A DNA stretch of 64,000 nucleotides. Source: Stieleria neptunia. GTDB lineage: Bacteria; Planctomycetota; Planctomycetia; Pirellulales; Pirellulaceae. The notes beneath the pieces are model-generated. The model was not told where the DNA came from. It was given only the letters and a program-made list of their open reading frames with translations, and made no database searches. Both the position numbers and the translations under genes were made by a program. The DNA is taken from contig NZ_CP037423.1 of the NCBI RefSeq assembly GCF_007754155.1, forward strand, positions 10,784,938 to 10,848,937. The letters are read 5' to 3'. Below, piece after piece: positions 1-8,958 of this stretch (positions within the stretch are counted from its first letter, which is position 1; each line of letters begins with the position of its first letter).

Positions 1-1130
1 ACATTGGCGTCGAATCCCCGGTAGGGCGTCGCCGGCGGATTAAAGTTTGCTCCCAGCGTGGTTTCATCCAACGTCGGCTCGATCGCATCGAATTGAACCT
101 CCGCGTCGGTGACCAGGATGGCTCCCGAATCGCCGGGGGCTTCCCAAGCCAACGCGCCGTTTAAAAAGACGCGACGGGCATCGTGGATCGCCAGCGTGGC
201 GACGATTCGCGCATTGACGATTCGAATGTCGTGTCCCTGCGCATCGATCCAATAGATCCCGTCGGGATCGGTCTCGCCGTAGGGATTGGTGGCCGATGAG
301 AGGACGGACAGCGCGATCGCCCGGACACCGTCATAGGTCGACAGGGCGTCCAAGGGGATCTCGGTTCCGGCCTGCTGATAGCGAGCGACAACGTCGAACA
401 CCGGAGCGTCTACGGAGCTGGCGGCGATGTCGCCGCGGATCGGGAACTGGATCGATCCCGAGCATTCCAAGGTTGCGGTGGTCAGGTAGCCGATCGAATT
501 GGTTCGGCAATCATCGAAGACCTGAACCGGTCGTTCACTCACCAACGTCGCGCCATCGTTGCACTCCAGATCATCGAACGTGGTCACGCCGTAGCGCAGC
601 AAATCCAGAGGTGCGAACCCCGTCTCCAACTCCACCGAAACCGCGGCCTGGGCGGAGCCGAACCGCGCGTGCGCGATCACCTGCAGATCATCGAATCGCT
701 CGTCGGCAAGATCCGCATCTTCGTCGCGGACGTTGTAGCGTGCCGCCGCGTTGGCGGCTCCCGCCATGGCACCGTAGTCGATCCACGCCGACGTGGCCCC
801 ATGGGTCAAATCCACTCTCCAATCGGGATCCATGGAGAGCTGGACGGAGACGCGATGCAGTTCCGATTCGGCCAATCGAATCGCCGATTCCCGATCGGTC
901 GCCGCACCCTGTGTCTTGATCCGGGCGGTGTCCAACGAGAGCGCGGTCGCCACTGCACCGGCCACGATCAACGCGGTGAACAACACGGCGACGTACAAGT
1001 AGCCACCCCGCGCCTTGCGTCGAGTCAGCCGCGTACGACGCGCGATCGTTCGGCAGGGTTGAAGATCACTCAAGGGCACGTGGCGATTCACGGTTCGACC
1101 TCCCCTCGCTTCGTTTGACCCTCTAGGCAT
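1..1130 (-). CDS. PilX-like minor pseudopilin/pilus assembly protein (3' end outside window)
   Basis: An open frame enters from the left edge with no stop, so about 376 N-terminal codons are visible. A basic stretch (RRTRLTRRKARGG, ending near residue 43) is followed by one hydrophobic segment at about residues 44-65, after which the protein is soluble and mixed in character. Membrane-anchored proteins with this layout, encoded after FimT, PilW and PilV genes, are usually PilX/GspK-like components that initiate type IV pilus or type II secretion pseudopili. No classical prepilin motif with Glu at +5 is obvious, so PilX is assigned mainly from order. The ATG at 1130 and a GTG at 1091 both lie in a dispersed repeat (1079-1190), so the native start may be further downstream. 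Confidence 0.7.
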   Translation of the reverse strand, partial: MPRGSNEARGGRTVNRHVPLSDLQPCRTIARRTRLTRRKARGGYLYVAVLFTALIVAGAVATALSLDTARIKTQGAATDRESAIRLAESELHRVSVQLSMDPDWRVDLTHGATSAWIDYGAMAGAANAAARYNVRDEDADLADERFDDLQVIAHARFGSAQAAVSVELETGFAPLDLLRYGVTTFDDLECNDGATLVSERPVQVFDDCRTNSIGYLTTATLECSGSIQFPIRGDIAASSVDAPVFDVVARYQQAGTEIPLDALSTYDGVRAIALSVLSSATNPYGETDPDGIYWIDAQGHDIRIVNARIVATLAIHDARRVFLNGALAWEAPGDSGAILVTDAEVQFDAIEPTLDETTLGANFNPPATPYRGFDAN

Positions 1131-1190
1131 CAAGTCAAGCGATCCGTTCATCAACGAAGTTAGAGTCACCCTCCCTCTGGGAGGGTGACT
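1079..1190 (-). repeat. Dispersed intergenic repeat with perfect hairpin (copy 1)
   Basis: Positions 1164-1190 form a perfect 12-bp hairpin (AGTCACCCTCCC arm). On the minus strand this is followed by GAGGGTC, then GCGAGGGGAGGTCGAAC and AATCGCCACG. The same elements in the same order occur at 9279-9340. It lies between the PilV and PilX-like genes and runs into the annotated start of the latter. The hairpin has no clean U-tract, so it is more likely a mobile or repetitive palindrome than a standard terminator. Confidence 0.75.
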
Positions 1191-1210
1191 TGTTAATTTG
1201 GTGCGCATGG

Positions 1211-1891
1211 CTAGTAAATCGGCGCCGGGGTGTTGCGAAGCGGCACGACGACGTTCAGCCGCCGATCACCGGAGAAACGAAGTTCGACGCGTCGCAACCG
1301 TTCAAAGGATTGCGACGTCGATCGGTCCGACGGCGTGATCGACACGATCATGCGGAACGTTTGCGGCGATGCATCCGGGCCGGTCACGGTCACGGCCACC
1401 CTGCGAAACTGCGAATTCGCGTCGGAGTCGGTTTGAAAACCGCTGCCGAAACGGCTGAGCGGGGTCACGCTGACATCGACCGCCCAGGCGTCAAAATCAG
1501 GGATCGCCCCGCCATCGCGAAACGTCGGCGTGTCTTGGTGAAACCCGTCGAAGTCGTCGACGTCATCAAACGAAGCTCGGTTCGCTGCCGATTCACCCGG
1601 CTCGGGACCGAACACGGCTTCGTCAGACGCCTCGCGGAAATCCAGGGTCGAGATCTCGTCCAGATAATAGCCTGCCAACCGCTGGCCTTGGACGGCTTGT
1701 CCGGCGGCGATTCGGTTCCGCATCATGTTGGCCGATGCGTTGAGCGAAACCAACATGATCGTCGCGACCAGCGTCAGCGAGACGATGACTTCCAGGATCG
1801 ACAGACCGATTCGGCGAATCGTTGCCGAGCGGCGATTGGCCGCCGCTGCGTTGGCGCGATGACATTGGTAATCCGGTCGTTGCTTATTCAC
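1211..1891 (-). CDS. PilV/GspI-like prepilin-type minor pseudopilin
   Basis: 226 aa. The N-terminus has a basic leader ending in ATIRRIG, then LSILEVIVSLTLVATIML, which is the prepilin peptidase cleavage site with Glu at +5 and the hydrophobic alpha1 helix of type IV pilins. The remainder is a small globular domain. This fits a minor pseudopilin of the PilV/GspI group, processed at the inner membrane and built into the pilus or secretion pseudopilus tip. The start is GTG at 1891, overlapping the stop of the upstream PilW-like gene by 8 bp, which indicates translational coupling. Assignment to PilV rather than GspI is by gene order and is not certain. Confidence 0.8.
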   Translation of the reverse strand: MNKQRPDYQCHRANAAAANRRSATIRRIGLSILEVIVSLTLVATIMLVSLNASANMMRNRIAAGQAVQGQRLAGYYLDEISTLDFREASDEAVFGPEPGESAANRASFDDVDDFDGFHQDTPTFRDGGAIPDFDAWAVDVSVTPLSRFGSGFQTDSDANSQFRRVAVTVTGPDASPQTFRMIVSITPSDRSTSQSFERLRRVELRFSGDRRLNVVVPLRNTPAPIY

Positions 1892-3032
1892 TTTGCCCCT
1901 CCACTTCGACCGCGATGGTGGTCCAGTTGGCCGATTGCTGATGCAGCACGTGCGGGGTGGTCGTCATCGGCGGCATGGGGCCGGTGCGAAAGGCGATGCC
2001 CAGCGTGCACTCACCGCTCGTGCCCGGCGAACCGACTTCGTTGACACACTCGCTGAATGACGCGATGCCCAAGGACGTTTGGGGTGACGGCGCTCCGGTC
2101 GAAGCAATCAGCTGTAAGTTCAACGTCCGCTCACCGATCGTGTCCGTGTTTTCCAGCGGGCGGGGATAGGTCGACGTGTTTCCGTTGATGGAGGTGCCGA
2201 AGCTGGACCCGGACCATCCGAACGGCCAAGACCCGTTGGCATGTTCGATGGCCAGCACCGCCGCCACCACGTCACCGCCCCAAAAGAAATTCAGTAGGTA
2301 GGCGTCCGGAGTCGACGTGCTCATCCATTGGCCGTGCAGATCCAGCAGGATCCCTGCGTTGAAGGAGTAATCCAATTGCTGCCAACCACTCGGCGCGGGG
2401 TTGACGAAGAACGCATTCCGAGACGCCACGACCAGCAGCAGTAAATCACCGGGACGCGCGCCGTCGGGAATTTCGATCGTCAACGACGAAGCCGAGCCTC
2501 CGGTGGTCGTGGCCGTCACCACGTCGCGAATCCGCGGGCGCCGCAGATTCAGATTGGAAGTCGCCGCGGTGTACCCGTCGACGTAGTGATTGACCGTCGG
2601 TGCCTGCGGATCGAGCTCGGTGCTCGTGCCCCCGCTGACGTTGCGCATCAACCCGTCCATGTACGCCTCGTATTGCAGCGACTGGGGTTGGTTGGACAAA
2701 TCCGGTCGCTCGATGGACACATCGTACCCGCTCATGCTGTCGATGCTCGTCGCGTAACGTAGGTCGTGTTGCAGGCGATCCAGGATCACGCGGTCGCGGG
2801 TCCGCTGGCCGTCTTCATCGGTGGGCTCGATCAGCGAGGTTGAAATCACGACCGAGGCTGCCAAGCCGAGCATCAGTAGACTTGCCGCCGTCATCGCGGC
2901 AAGCATTTCAATCAGCGTGTATCCGCCCCGAGCGTGAACCGACTGGCTCGATCCGGTTGAGTTTCGCCATCGCGAGGAAACACGTGCGCAAGCCCGCGCC
3001 GGGGCTCGCCAAGACTCTGGTGGATGACTCAC
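1884..3032 (-). CDS. PilW/GspJ-like minor pseudopilin with inserted secreted-protein module
   Basis: 382 aa from a GTG at 3032, chosen because it lies 7 bp after the FimT stop with a GAGGAG ribosome site upstream; the open frame continues further 5' but only inside the FimT gene. Residues 36-60 carry the prepilin motif (RGGYTLIEMLAAMTAAS, Glu at +5). After a pilin-like stretch, roughly residues 170-375 resemble a module common in bacterial surface proteins (GARPGDLLLLVVAS, then PSGWQQL), ending with Val/Thr-rich beta strands. PilW proteins are normally shorter, so this extra domain is unusual. It may give the pilus tip a binding surface. It overlaps the PilV gene by 8 bp. Confidence 0.78.
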   Translation of the reverse strand: MSHPPESWRAPARACARVSSRWRNSTGSSQSVHARGGYTLIEMLAAMTAASLLMLGLAASVVISTSLIEPTDEDGQRTRDRVILDRLQHDLRYATSIDSMSGYDVSIERPDLSNQPQSLQYEAYMDGLMRNVSGGTSTELDPQAPTVNHYVDGYTAATSNLNLRRPRIRDVVTATTTGGSASSLTIEIPDGARPGDLLLLVVASRNAFFVNPAPSGWQQLDYSFNAGILLDLHGQWMSTSTPDAYLLNFFWGGDVVAAVLAIEHANGSWPFGWSGSSFGTSINGNTSTYPRPLENTDTIGERTLNLQLIASTGAPSPQTSLGIASFSECVNEVGSPGTSGECTLGIAFRTGPMPPMTTTPHVLHQQSANWTTIAVEVEGQSE

Positions 3033-3039
3033 CTGTCGG

Positions 3040-3564
3040 TTACTCCTCGGGGCTCGAAAACGCATCTTCGTCCGGATTGTTGACCTCCGTGATGGCTGCA
3101 TTTCCCGGCCCCGCACCGAAGCGTATCTCGTAGGCGACCGCGCGTGTGCCGATGACGATGACACCGTCGCCGAGCGGAGTTCCACCGACGTGGGGCGTGC
3201 CTTCCAAATCAAAGGTGACCGAGGTCGCCGAATCGAACGACGCCTTGATCTCCAAGCCGTCATCGAACCGATCCTTGATCAACACCGACAGCGGCACACC
3301 GACCTGGTCGGGGAAATCCACATCGGGACTCCAAAACCGATCGCCGGTCGCGTCGACCGAAAGCGTTACCGATCGGCCTTCATTGATCGCGGTGTTGCGG
3401 ACGTAGTCGACATAACTGGCCAACTGGATCGCCGCGTGACGCGCCTTGCGCGCGTGCAGTGCCCGGGCGAAACGCGGCACGCCAACGACGGCCAACAACC
3501 CCATGATCGTGACGACCACGGTCAGTTCAACGAACGTCATTCCACGTCGAGAGCGATGCATCAA
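3040..3564 (-). CDS. FimT/GspH-like minor pseudopilin
   Basis: 174 aa. The short basic leader MMHRSRRG is followed by MTFVELTVVVTIMGLLAVV, a textbook prepilin cleavage and methylation segment with Glu at +5. The residues after the helix (GVPRFARALHARKAR) match the GspH/FimT family. It is the first gene of the minus-strand minor pseudopilin operon, with PilW starting 7 bp downstream. The product is expected to be cleaved by a prepilin peptidase encoded elsewhere and inserted into the inner membrane as a priming subunit. The C-terminus is acidic. Confidence 0.85.
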   Translation of the reverse strand: MMHRSRRGMTFVELTVVVTIMGLLAVVGVPRFARALHARKARHAAIQLASYVDYVRNTAINEGRSVTLSVDATGDRFWSPDVDFPDQVGVPLSVLIKDRFDDGLEIKASFDSATSVTFDLEGTPHVGGTPLGDGVIVIGTRAVAYEIRFGAGPGNAAITEVNNPDEDAFSSPEE

Positions 3565-3880
3565 AACCGAAGGGCAGGCGGGGACGAAAGCGGGATCGAC
3601 CGATCGGTGACCGGATCGGCAATCCGTCGGACAGAAAAACCTACGTCAACGACGGGCGCCACCGACCCTCTTCTTGTCCCGCAACTCCGCTTTGTTTCCC
3701 CAGGGCCTCCCCCGGATGATTGTCACGATCCGATCGATCGTTGCAAACGATCGGTGTGATGCTCCGACCCAAGGATCGAACGGAAAATAAGTGGGATAGG
3801 CTTCCAGCCTGTCGGCTCTGGAATGACAGGCTGTAAGCCTATCCCACTTTTCAGATCCGACACTTATTTTCCGTGCGCTG
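3565..3880. other. Intergenic region with palindromic repeat
   Basis: No gene is credible in these 316 bases. The half next to the ATPase gene is filled by the nested inverted repeat at 3781-3873. The other half contains a short hairpin (CGATCGTT arms near 3730-3757) and should hold the promoter of the pseudopilin operon, although no clear promoter boxes are visible. Confidence 0.6.
3781..3873. repeat. Nested inverted repeat, 'GGCTTCCAGCCTGTC' family
   Basis: The inner arms are 3789-3813 and 3825-3849, 25 bp each with one mismatch; each contains TAGGCTT followed by CAGCCTGTC or its complement. The outer arms CGGAAAATAAGT (3781-3792) and ACTTATTTTCCG (3862-3873) are perfect. The core resembles the TAAGCTTCCAGCTTGC sequences at 10368-10418 and 44671-44760. 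It sits just after the stop of the ATPase gene and could also stop transcription, but the structure is larger than a simple terminator. Confidence 0.8.
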
Positions 3881-6800
3881 CTACGTGGTCACGCGGCTGC
3901 CGTCCCACCAGGCGTCGTTGCGGTTCCAGACTTCCTCGGGGATGTCTTCCTGAGCCGCTTCGCCTTCATACAGCTCGTCGTTGACGGCGCGGTGGGCGGC
4001 CCGCAGCGTTTCGGCGGCGCGCTCCTCGGTGCTGATGCGTCCGTCGGCCGGTTCGCGCTGGAACCAAGCCCAGCCGATGGAGGGCGATGGAGCAACCGGC
4101 TGGTCGTCGACCTGGCCGTCCTCGTCCTCGAACTCGTCGGGCTCGTCCTCGATGTAAACCTTCTTGACCACGGGTTTGGGCTTGCGCTCGGCCGGCGGAC
4201 GAGGTTTCTCGACGACTTTGGCTGCCGGTTGGGGCCTGGCTGCCGGCTGGGGCTTCGCTGGCGGCTCGACCGCCGCGACCGGTTCGGGTTCGGCGACCGG
4301 TTCGGGTTCAGGTTCGGGCTCAACAACCGGTTCGGGTTCGGGTTCAGCGGCGACCGGCTGTTCCGCTTCCGGCTCTTCGGCCTCAGCCTCGGCGTAGACG
4401 TCTTCGTCTTCGATGTCTTCGTCTTCCTCGTAGTGTTCGTCCTCTTCCGGGATCAGGATCGTGGCCCGGCCCGGGACTCCTTGGGGCGGCAGTTGGCGGA
4501 CTTCGACATCGATCGAATGGAAGATGTCCACGATGTGGTCGTGGCAGGTGAACATCATGACTTGATGTCCGAGTTCGGCGAACGTCTTGAGCGTTTCGGC
4601 GGCGTGCAAGGCGCGATCGCCGTCGAAGTTGACCAGCACGTCGTCGAGGATCAGGGGCAACATCACACCGCGTCGCGCGTAGGCCGCGGCCAGCGACAAC
4701 CGCAGCGCGATGAAGACGGCCTCGCGTGTTCCCCGGCTGAGCACTTCTAACGAAATCGGGTTGCCGTCGGCGGCGTCGATGTTGAGCTGATTGGTGCCCA
4801 AGGGGGTCCAAATCCGCGTGTATTTTCCGTCGGTCAATTGGGCCAAGAACGAGGACGCTTCCCGTAACGTTTCGGGTTGGCGTTCGCGTTCAAATTTGCC
4901 GCACACCTCTTCGACCAGGCAACTCGCGGTGGCCAGCGTTTGCCAACGCTGCGCCAGCGTCTGGATCTTGCGATTGACGCAGCCGAGTTCCAGTTGGGCG
5001 ACCATCAAACGATTATCGTCGGCCAAATGTTTCATGTCGGCAGCGCATTCGCCGATCTGGGTCTGCAGGGTCGCGATTCGTTGCTGCGTTTCCGCGGTTC
5101 GCGAAGTCAGCGTTTCCCATTTGCGTTCCAGGTCGGCTTGGGTCGTGCCATCGATTTCCTGTTTCACCGCGTCATAAGAAAGATTGCCGGTGATCATCGA
5201 CCGGATCTGTTTATCGACCGCCGCGTGCTGGTCCTTCAGTTGCGCCAAACTGGCCTTGCTGTCGACCATTTGATAGAACTGTTCGGGCGTGGCGACGCCG
5301 CATTTGGCCCACAGGGCGCGACGTTGCTGTTCGCCGCGTTCGATCGCTCGGGAATAGGAAGCGTGTTGTCGTTTAAGCTGTGCATCCTGTTCCTTGAGGT
5401 CTCGGCGACGTTTGATCCAATGCCGTTGTCGCTGGATCTCTTCTTGAAGGTGGTTCAACTGTTCCAGCGGACCGACGCGACTGGCGCGGCGCAGCGGAGA
5501 TTCCGAATCCACAGCCTTGTCCCGCGGTGCGTCTTCGGGGACGGTTTCGACGCTGGCTTGCTGCTGATCTTTTTCGCTGATCTGGAGCGATTCCAGATAA
5601 AGCGATTCGATCCGTTTGGCGATGCCTTGGCGTTCCCGCTGGCGTTGGTCTTTTTCGTCCTGCAATTCTTCCAGCCGCCGCAGACTGCCCTGCAGGGTTT
5701 CGTATCCTTCGCTCAGCTTGCGGACACTGCGGGGTGACATCGATTCGGCGAGCCCGAGTTTTCGGAGCGTGGCCGACCACTCACGGCGGGCGGCTTTCAA
5801 GCTATCGGCTGCCTTGACCGCTTTGGCCCGCGACGTTTCATAGGCCTGTTTGGCCGCGGCGTGGGAATGGTAGGACGGCATGCTGGCTTCCAGATCGTTG
5901 AGCAGCAGTTCGGCCTGGCGGACGCGGAATTCGATCGGTTGGCTGCTGCCGGGCAGCTCCGATTCGACATCGTCCTGTTCCGCCTCCAGCTCGCGGATCT
6001 GCTTTCTCAGCATGTCGATTTGACGGTCGCAATCTTCACGGTCGACGGCCGTGGAGCGATGGTTGTTTTGTTTGCTGAAGAAATACAGCGTGATGGACAT
6101 CAATCCGAACAGCATCCAGACCATGCCGGCGGTCGGCGTCGGCTCACCCGCCAAGAACCAGTTGATCCCCAAGAAATGGGAAAACGCCACGATCAAACAA
6201 CAGCCGCCGACGACAAAGGGCAGCCCCATCAACAGCAGACTGTCGATCGGCAAGACTTCGGCGGTCGACAGGTCGACCGATTCGTTCTCAAGTGATCGAT
6301 AGTGGCGTTTCAGTTTTTCGATGTGTTCGCCCAGCTGCAGCGCGCGGCGAAGCGAAGCCAGGTGCTCGTTTTCCTGGCGGATCGCCTGCTGCAAATCCGT
6401 GGCCCGCGTGCGTTGCAGGACTTCGCCGAGTTCCTCGTCGAAGTGCTCCATGCGTTTTTTGTGTTCGACGCCTTCGCCCCGCGCCTGTTTGAGCAGAAAC
6501 AAATGCTCTTTGACGCGTTTGGCAGGTCCGGCCAGGGCGGCCAGGGTTTGGCGTGACAGATCAGGCATCTGCGACGCGTCGCCGTTGATCAGCGCGTCGC
6601 GGTCCTCGTCGCTGAGCCCCAGTTGCTCGGCGTCCGCGAGTAACTGATTGCGGGCTTTGGTGATTTGCGTGTCGACCTTTTCGATTTGCTCTTCTAAGGC
6701 TTCGACCCAAGTCGCCTGTTCGGTCGCCGCTTCGATGCGGCCTTGCAAATCGAGCATGCCGGCGCTGACGGGCAACTGCGCGGCCTTCTCGCGAAGCGAT

Positions 6801-7717
6801 CGGCGTTTCGCCTTCACTTCTTCCAACTTGCCGCGACGATCTTGGATCATCGCTTCGATTTGCACCAGTTGGCCCGGTGCCTCGTCCGGCAGATGTGTTT
6901 CGGCTTCGATCGCCGCGATTTCGCCGACGATGCGTGTTCGATCGGTCCATTGATCAAACACGCTGATCGCCGCTTCGACGTGTCGCGACTCGCGTTCCCA
7001 GGCCGTGATCCGAGCCGCCAGATCGTTGATTTCCTTTTGCTGGGTTTGCCGCAAGCTGGCCAGTTCACTCCAACGCCGACTCTGGCCGGTCAATCGTTGG
7101 ACCTCGTCTCGCAAGCCTTCCCGACGTCGAATCAAGGCTTCCAGTTTATCCGCATCGGCTTTGGAGTTTTGGGAGCCATGACCGACCAGGGATTTGCGGC
7201 CGTCGCGCAAGGATCGGATCACGTCGACCAATGAGACGCGATCCAGCCCGCTGGAAAGTTTGTACAACTCGTCCGCCGCGGCGGTGTCATCGAGCGTGTT
7301 GAGTTCTTGCAATTCGCGCATCCCGATCGCGAACACGTTGGTGAAGATCGGTTCGTCGATCTGACCGAGCAGCATGCTCAATCGGTGCTGGCCTTGCGCC
7401 AGGCCGTCCTGCCCGGTGACCGCCAGCTGGCCGACCACGTTTTCGTCGGTCATCTTGGCGTGACGTCGGATTTGATAGCCGCCACCCGGGCCGGTGACAC
7501 GAATCGCTCCACCGGGCGTTCCGCCGTAAATCGGCGGCAGGTACTTGTCGCGACGTTCGGCCGTGAATCCGTACAGCATCGACCGCAGGAATTGCATCAC
7601 CGTTGTCTTGCCGGCCTCGTTCGGCCCGTAAAACAACGTCATGCCGTCCGGTAGTGAATCGATGCTCAGCCCCGTCCAAACGCCGAAGCCATCGATATTC
7701 AGGTCTTTGACTTTCAT
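3881..7717 (-). CDS. SbcC/Rad50-like (YhaN-type) SMC-family ATPase with acidic Pro-rich tail
   Basis: 1278 aa from the ATG at 7717, chosen because ATGA overlaps the upstream phosphoesterase stop. The N-terminus starts MKVKDLNIDGFG and has the Walker A motif GPNEAGKTT. Long coiled-coil halves flank a central hydrophobic segment around residues 500-560 (with LLLMGLPFVVGGCC), a layout typical of YhaN-like proteins. The ABC signature region reads LEVLSRGTREAVFIALRLSL and Walker B is PLILDDVLVNFD. YhaN/YhaO pairs are SbcCD relatives implicated in DNA metabolism. From about residue 1080 a tail of Glu/Pro and Ala/Pro repeats (EPEPEP, VAEPEP) extends beyond the family's usual end. Confidence 0.88.
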   Translation of the reverse strand: MKVKDLNIDGFGVWTGLSIDSLPDGMTLFYGPNEAGKTTVMQFLRSMLYGFTAERRDKYLPPIYGGTPGGAIRVTGPGGGYQIRRHAKMTDENVVGQLAVTGQDGLAQGQHRLSMLLGQIDEPIFTNVFAIGMRELQELNTLDDTAAADELYKLSSGLDRVSLVDVIRSLRDGRKSLVGHGSQNSKADADKLEALIRRREGLRDEVQRLTGQSRRWSELASLRQTQQKEINDLAARITAWERESRHVEAAISVFDQWTDRTRIVGEIAAIEAETHLPDEAPGQLVQIEAMIQDRRGKLEEVKAKRRSLREKAAQLPVSAGMLDLQGRIEAATEQATWVEALEEQIEKVDTQITKARNQLLADAEQLGLSDEDRDALINGDASQMPDLSRQTLAALAGPAKRVKEHLFLLKQARGEGVEHKKRMEHFDEELGEVLQRTRATDLQQAIRQENEHLASLRRALQLGEHIEKLKRHYRSLENESVDLSTAEVLPIDSLLLMGLPFVVGGCCLIVAFSHFLGINWFLAGEPTPTAGMVWMLFGLMSITLYFFSKQNNHRSTAVDREDCDRQIDMLRKQIRELEAEQDDVESELPGSSQPIEFRVRQAELLLNDLEASMPSYHSHAAAKQAYETSRAKAVKAADSLKAARREWSATLRKLGLAESMSPRSVRKLSEGYETLQGSLRRLEELQDEKDQRQRERQGIAKRIESLYLESLQISEKDQQQASVETVPEDAPRDKAVDSESPLRRASRVGPLEQLNHLQEEIQRQRHWIKRRRDLKEQDAQLKRQHASYSRAIERGEQQRRALWAKCGVATPEQFYQMVDSKASLAQLKDQHAAVDKQIRSMITGNLSYDAVKQEIDGTTQADLERKWETLTSRTAETQQRIATLQTQIGECAADMKHLADDNRLMVAQLELGCVNRKIQTLAQRWQTLATASCLVEEVCGKFERERQPETLREASSFLAQLTDGKYTRIWTPLGTNQLNIDAADGNPISLEVLSRGTREAVFIALRLSLAAAYARRGVMLPLILDDVLVNFDGDRALHAAETLKTFAELGHQVMMFTCHDHIVDIFHSIDVEVRQLPPQGVPGRATILIPEEDEHYEEDEDIEDEDVYAEAEAEEPEAEQPVAAEPEPEPVVEPEPEPEPVAEPEPVAAVEPPAKPQPAARPQPAAKVVEKPRPPAERKPKPVVKKVYIEDEPDEFEDEDGQVDDQPVAPSPSIGWAWFQREPADGRISTEERAAETLRAAHRAVNDELYEGEAAQEDIPEEVWNRNDAWWDGSRVTT

Positions 7718-8958
7718 GATTGATTCACCCAATTCGGCTTGCCGCCACGGAGCAGTTCGACGCCCAACAGCGTCGCTTGGTCCAACGTTTCGATTCGACG
7801 CGTCTGTGGAATTTCGGCCAGCAACGTCGTCGTGCTGGCCGGCAGTCCCGGATGTTCTTCGGTCATCGGCAACAGATTGGCCGCCGTGCTGTCGCCCTTA
7901 CGATGCTCGGCGGCGATCCGCAGATAGTCACCCAAGATCGTGTCTTCTTCGTGCCACGACTTGGGGTACTTCTGGGGCGGATGGATCCGCAGGGACGTCG
8001 ACCAAGCGGCCGGCGCCCCGTGTCCGTACTCGCGACGCACCCACTCCAACAACGCTTCGCCGTCACCGATCGCGATCAACGACTCGCCGCTGTCGGCGGT
8101 GATGTCCCAGCCGATGATCAGGTGCCGGCCGCCGGCGTCGTGCTGCAATCGCACGATCCGTTCGCCGAGCAAGTTTTCGATGCTGCCGACCGCAGCGATT
8201 TCGTCCGCCCTCAAGCGGACGTTGCAGTAACGGAATTGATCGGCGGGCATCTCGCTGACCCGAACATTTCGCTCGGCGTCGACGTCGATGATGGAGAACC
8301 CGTGCGAACCGGGTTCGCTCAATGATCGGCCTTGCGGTGAACCGCTATAAACCGCTCGGATCTCGTCATCGGACTTTAGCTCCAGACGATTGTGTTTGCC
8401 GCCCAGACACCAAAAATCGAATCGAGCCTCCTCCAGCATCTCCAACGATGCATCGCCGTGGCCGACCCCGATCGCGAATTCTTCGCCGGCTTCGCATTCA
8501 AAGCCCGGCACGTGCAGCGACGCTCGGCCGTCACTGCCGCGGCCGATCAGACGACAGATCGTCCGCCCGCCGCGAACCACTTTGATGTCCGTCGCATGGT
8601 CCTTGGGAAACAATGTCACGTTCGGCGGGATCACCACCGCCTCGGGCCACTTTTGAGGATCGTCCACGTTGCCCGCCGCCCAATAGACCGGTGTGTCGGC
8701 AGCGGCCAGTTTTTCGAACTGCTCCAACAACAGGTTCATTCCGTACGGCCCGGCGGCCTGGGGATTGAGCAGGTCGCCCGATAACACGACAAAATCAATG
8801 TTGTTGGACAGCGCAGCGGCGAACACGGCCTTGACGGCTTCGTGGGGCGCAGTGGCCATTTGATCGCGCAGCGGTGGAGGCAGCTCATCCAAATCACCGA
8901 GTGGACTTTCCAAGTGAAAATCACTGGCGTGGATGAATCGAAAAGATTCGCCCGGCAT
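7714..8958 (-). CDS. SbcD/YhaO-like metallophosphoesterase with altered active site
   Basis: 414 aa, preceded by a GGAGGG ribosome site. It begins with a calcineurin-type phosphoesterase domain: D13-x-H15 (HASDFHLE), G61-D62 (LSGDLLN), N97 (AAGNVDD), H167 (VGHGD) and H189 (LGGKHN). Two residues normally essential in Mre11/SbcD are changed: the catalytic His after Asn in GNH is Val98, and the first His of the GHxH motif is Gly187. The C-terminal half resembles the capping and DNA-binding region. It is translationally coupled (4-bp overlap) to the YhaN-like ATPase, as expected for a nuclease-ATPase complex. It may bind DNA ends without normal nuclease activity. Confidence 0.82.
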   Translation of the reverse strand: MPGESFRFIHASDFHLESPLGDLDELPPPLRDQMATAPHEAVKAVFAAALSNNIDFVVLSGDLLNPQAAGPYGMNLLLEQFEKLAAADTPVYWAAGNVDDPQKWPEAVVIPPNVTLFPKDHATDIKVVRGGRTICRLIGRGSDGRASLHVPGFECEAGEEFAIGVGHGDASLEMLEEARFDFWCLGGKHNRLELKSDDEIRAVYSGSPQGRSLSEPGSHGFSIIDVDAERNVRVSEMPADQFRYCNVRLRADEIAAVGSIENLLGERIVRLQHDAGGRHLIIGWDITADSGESLIAIGDGEALLEWVRREYGHGAPAAWSTSLRIHPPQKYPKSWHEEDTILGDYLRIAAEHRKGDSTAANLLPMTEEHPGLPASTTTLLAEIPQTRRIETLDQATLLGVELLRGGKPNWVNQS

